From: VRUE01 sp963762205
GTDB taxonomy: Bacteria; Actinomycetota; Thermoleophilia; Solirubrobacterales; 70-9
Assembly (NCBI GenBank): GCA_963762205.1
Contig: CAVXJZ010000003.1
Coordinates: 558,001 to 622,000, forward strand
Reading direction: 5' to 3'
Length of the DNA stretch: 64,000 nucleotides
Positions 62,935 to 64,000 of this stretch are shown in pieces. Under the pieces are notes generated by a model. The model made no database searches and was not told where the DNA came from. It saw only the letters and a program-made list of their open reading frames with translations. The translations under genes and the position numbers were made by a program. Position 1 is the first letter of the stretch. Each line of letters opens with the position of its first letter.

Positions 62935-64000
62935 CCCTTGGGGGCGAGGCCGCCCGACGGGGGTGGCGGAGGCGGCGGCGGCTTCGGGTGGCCGGGGGCG
63001 AAGGCCGGGAAGCGCTTCGAGTGGAGCAGCCGGTCGAGGACGCCGATGCTCGCCGGGTAGTTCTGGATCCGGTAGGGGCTCGAGGAGCCGAAGTCCTGGT
63101 AGTAGACGAGCATCTTGCAGCGGCGGTGGCGCTTGACCCAGCTGAGCAGGTGCTGGACGTAGCGTGGGTCGTCGCCGCTCGCGACCCCCCACTCTGGAAT
63201 CGCGAAGGGCTTCGTCGAGTAGCGCCTGTAGAGGCCGTTGAGCGCCTTCCAGTCCTGGTTGTCGGAGTAGAAGTCGGTGCCGACCCAGTCGACGTAGTCG
63301 TCGCCGGGATAGAAATGGCGGGGGCGGTTGTGGGGCGCCGTCGGCGAGCCGGCCGGGAGGGTGCTCCAGATCACCGCGACGGGCGCCCTCGGGAGCCCCC
63401 CGACGTCGCTCTTCAGCGGCCTCAGGCCGGCGTCCATCAGCCTCGCGTCGATCGCCCGTCGCTTGCCGCCGCCGTGGACGATCAGGTGGATGCGGCGGAA
63501 GGCGCGCCGGTACCAGAAGGGACGGTGGGCCCGGTCCCGCAGCCGGCCCGCGCAGTCGTAGGAGGCGTAGACGTTGAGGCAGCGGTTCGGCTCGCCCAAC
63601 GGGCGGATGTAGGCCCGCATCTTCTTCGCCCAGAAGAGCTTGTTGAGGCGGACCAGGTAGTCGTCGCCGCGACCCTGGGCGATCGCTCTCGGGCTGATCA
63701 GCTCGTGCCCGTCGTTGTGGTCGGCGGTGGTGATGTGCAGGACCGGTCGGGCCCGGGCCGTCTGCCAGCGCTGGATCGACTCGGGGAAGTCGGAGCCCCA
63801 GGTCCGGAAGCTCTCGATCAGGGCCGGGTGCTTGTCGAGCAGCTCGCTGAACTGGCCGAAGTCGGCCGGGTCGCCGGTGTCGCTGATGCCGAAGAGGATC
63901 TTCTTGCCGCGCGGTTGCAGCGATCCGGCGCCGGCGGCCGGCACCGCGACCAGGCAGAGGGCCAGCACCCCCACCAGAGTCGCCGGCGCGACCCGTCGTA
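62931..64000 (-). CDS. GH26-like glycoside hydrolase (5' end outside window)
   Basis: The frame is open to the end of the window; the signal peptide (ATLVGVLALCLVAVPAAGAG) is present, so only a few N-terminal codons are missing. The barrel has the acid/base Glu in AYIRPLGEPNR and the probable nucleophile Glu in FAIPEWGVASGDD, as in GH26-type mannanase-like clan A enzymes. A proline run (PKPPPPPPPPSGG) ends the protein. Secreted; it would cleave a polysaccharide, possibly a beta-mannan. Confidence 0.65.
   Translation of the reverse strand, partial: RRVAPATLVGVLALCLVAVPAAGAGSLQPRGKKILFGISDTGDPADFGQFSELLDKHPALIESFRTWGSDFPESIQRWQTARARPVLHITTADHNDGHELISPRAIAQGRGDDYLVRLNKLFWAKKMRAYIRPLGEPNRCLNVYASYDCAGRLRDRAHRPFWYRRAFRRIHLIVHGGGKRRAIDARLMDAGLRPLKSDVGGLPRAPVAVIWSTLPAGSPTAPHNRPRHFYPGDDYVDWVGTDFYSDNQDWKALNGLYRRYSTKPFAIPEWGVASGDDPRYVQHLLSWVKRHRRCKMLVYYQDFGSSSPYRIQNYPASIGVLDRLLHSKRFPAFAPGHPKPPPPPPPPSGGLAPKG

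Overview
The window looks like a chromosomal segment of a very GC-rich actinobacterium, most likely of the class Thermoleophilia (Solirubrobacterales-like). This is inferred from base composition, from many secreted beta-propeller and PKD proteins with Arg/Lys-rich tails, from small secreted proteins with a GKNTVGSKQLKKNAVT-type head, and from a heliorhodopsin. No rRNA, CRISPR array, transposase, integrase or replication origin was seen.

Layout. 1-2240: end of a D-arabinono-1,4-lactone oxidase, a convergent PLP deaminase/aldolase and tRNA-Ser(GCT). 2240-5120: remnant of a DNA methyltransferase, a BclA-like collagen-like protein, a DUF4333 lipoprotein and an L,D-transpeptidase. 5314-11260: cytochrome P450, a pyruvate kinase that has lost its middle, a thioesterase coupled to a YVTN/PKD surface protein, a methyltransferase and a flavin monooxygenase. 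11328-29085: accessory zone starting at a complete tRNA-Arg(ACG), with four further 3'-end copies of that tRNA in the same orientation (12635, 16391, 25259, 29038). They divide it into four modules: a membrane protein; a SipW-type fibre operon preceded by a foldable leader; sulfatase, formylglycine-generating enzyme, DUF2254, glutamate decarboxylase remnant, heliorhodopsin and FAD oxidoreductase; and a coiled-coil protein pair, GST remnant and YWTD propeller. 29100-39470: secreted repeat proteins (YVTN/PKD, CSLREA beta-helix with RTX repeats, two collagen-like proteins), an M28 peptidase, a class III aminotransferase coupled to a kinase-like protein and an NTF2-like protein. 39657-45744: hydrolase, acyltransferase coupled to a DUF1295 protein, zinc alcohol dehydrogenase, DUF4239-like protein and NHL propeller. 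45983-51960: methyltransferase, asparagine synthetase-like protein and glycosyltransferase (probable glycan cluster), plus secreted proteins. 51962-64000: two MFS exporters, DUF378, phosphoesterase, Vps62-like protein, aldo/keto reductase, LtrA, MBL hydrolase, SRPBCC protein, PQQ-type propeller and the end of a GH26-like glycosidase.

Many genes can be read intact only if one base is added or removed. Both sides of each break keep the family signature, so unpolished sequence is as likely as real decay. I give the reconstructed span and say where the frame breaks. Separate from these are genes reduced to a short joined N- and C-terminus or to one domain (pyruvate kinase, glutamate decarboxylase, methyltransferase, GST); missing internal segments cannot be explained by single-base errors.
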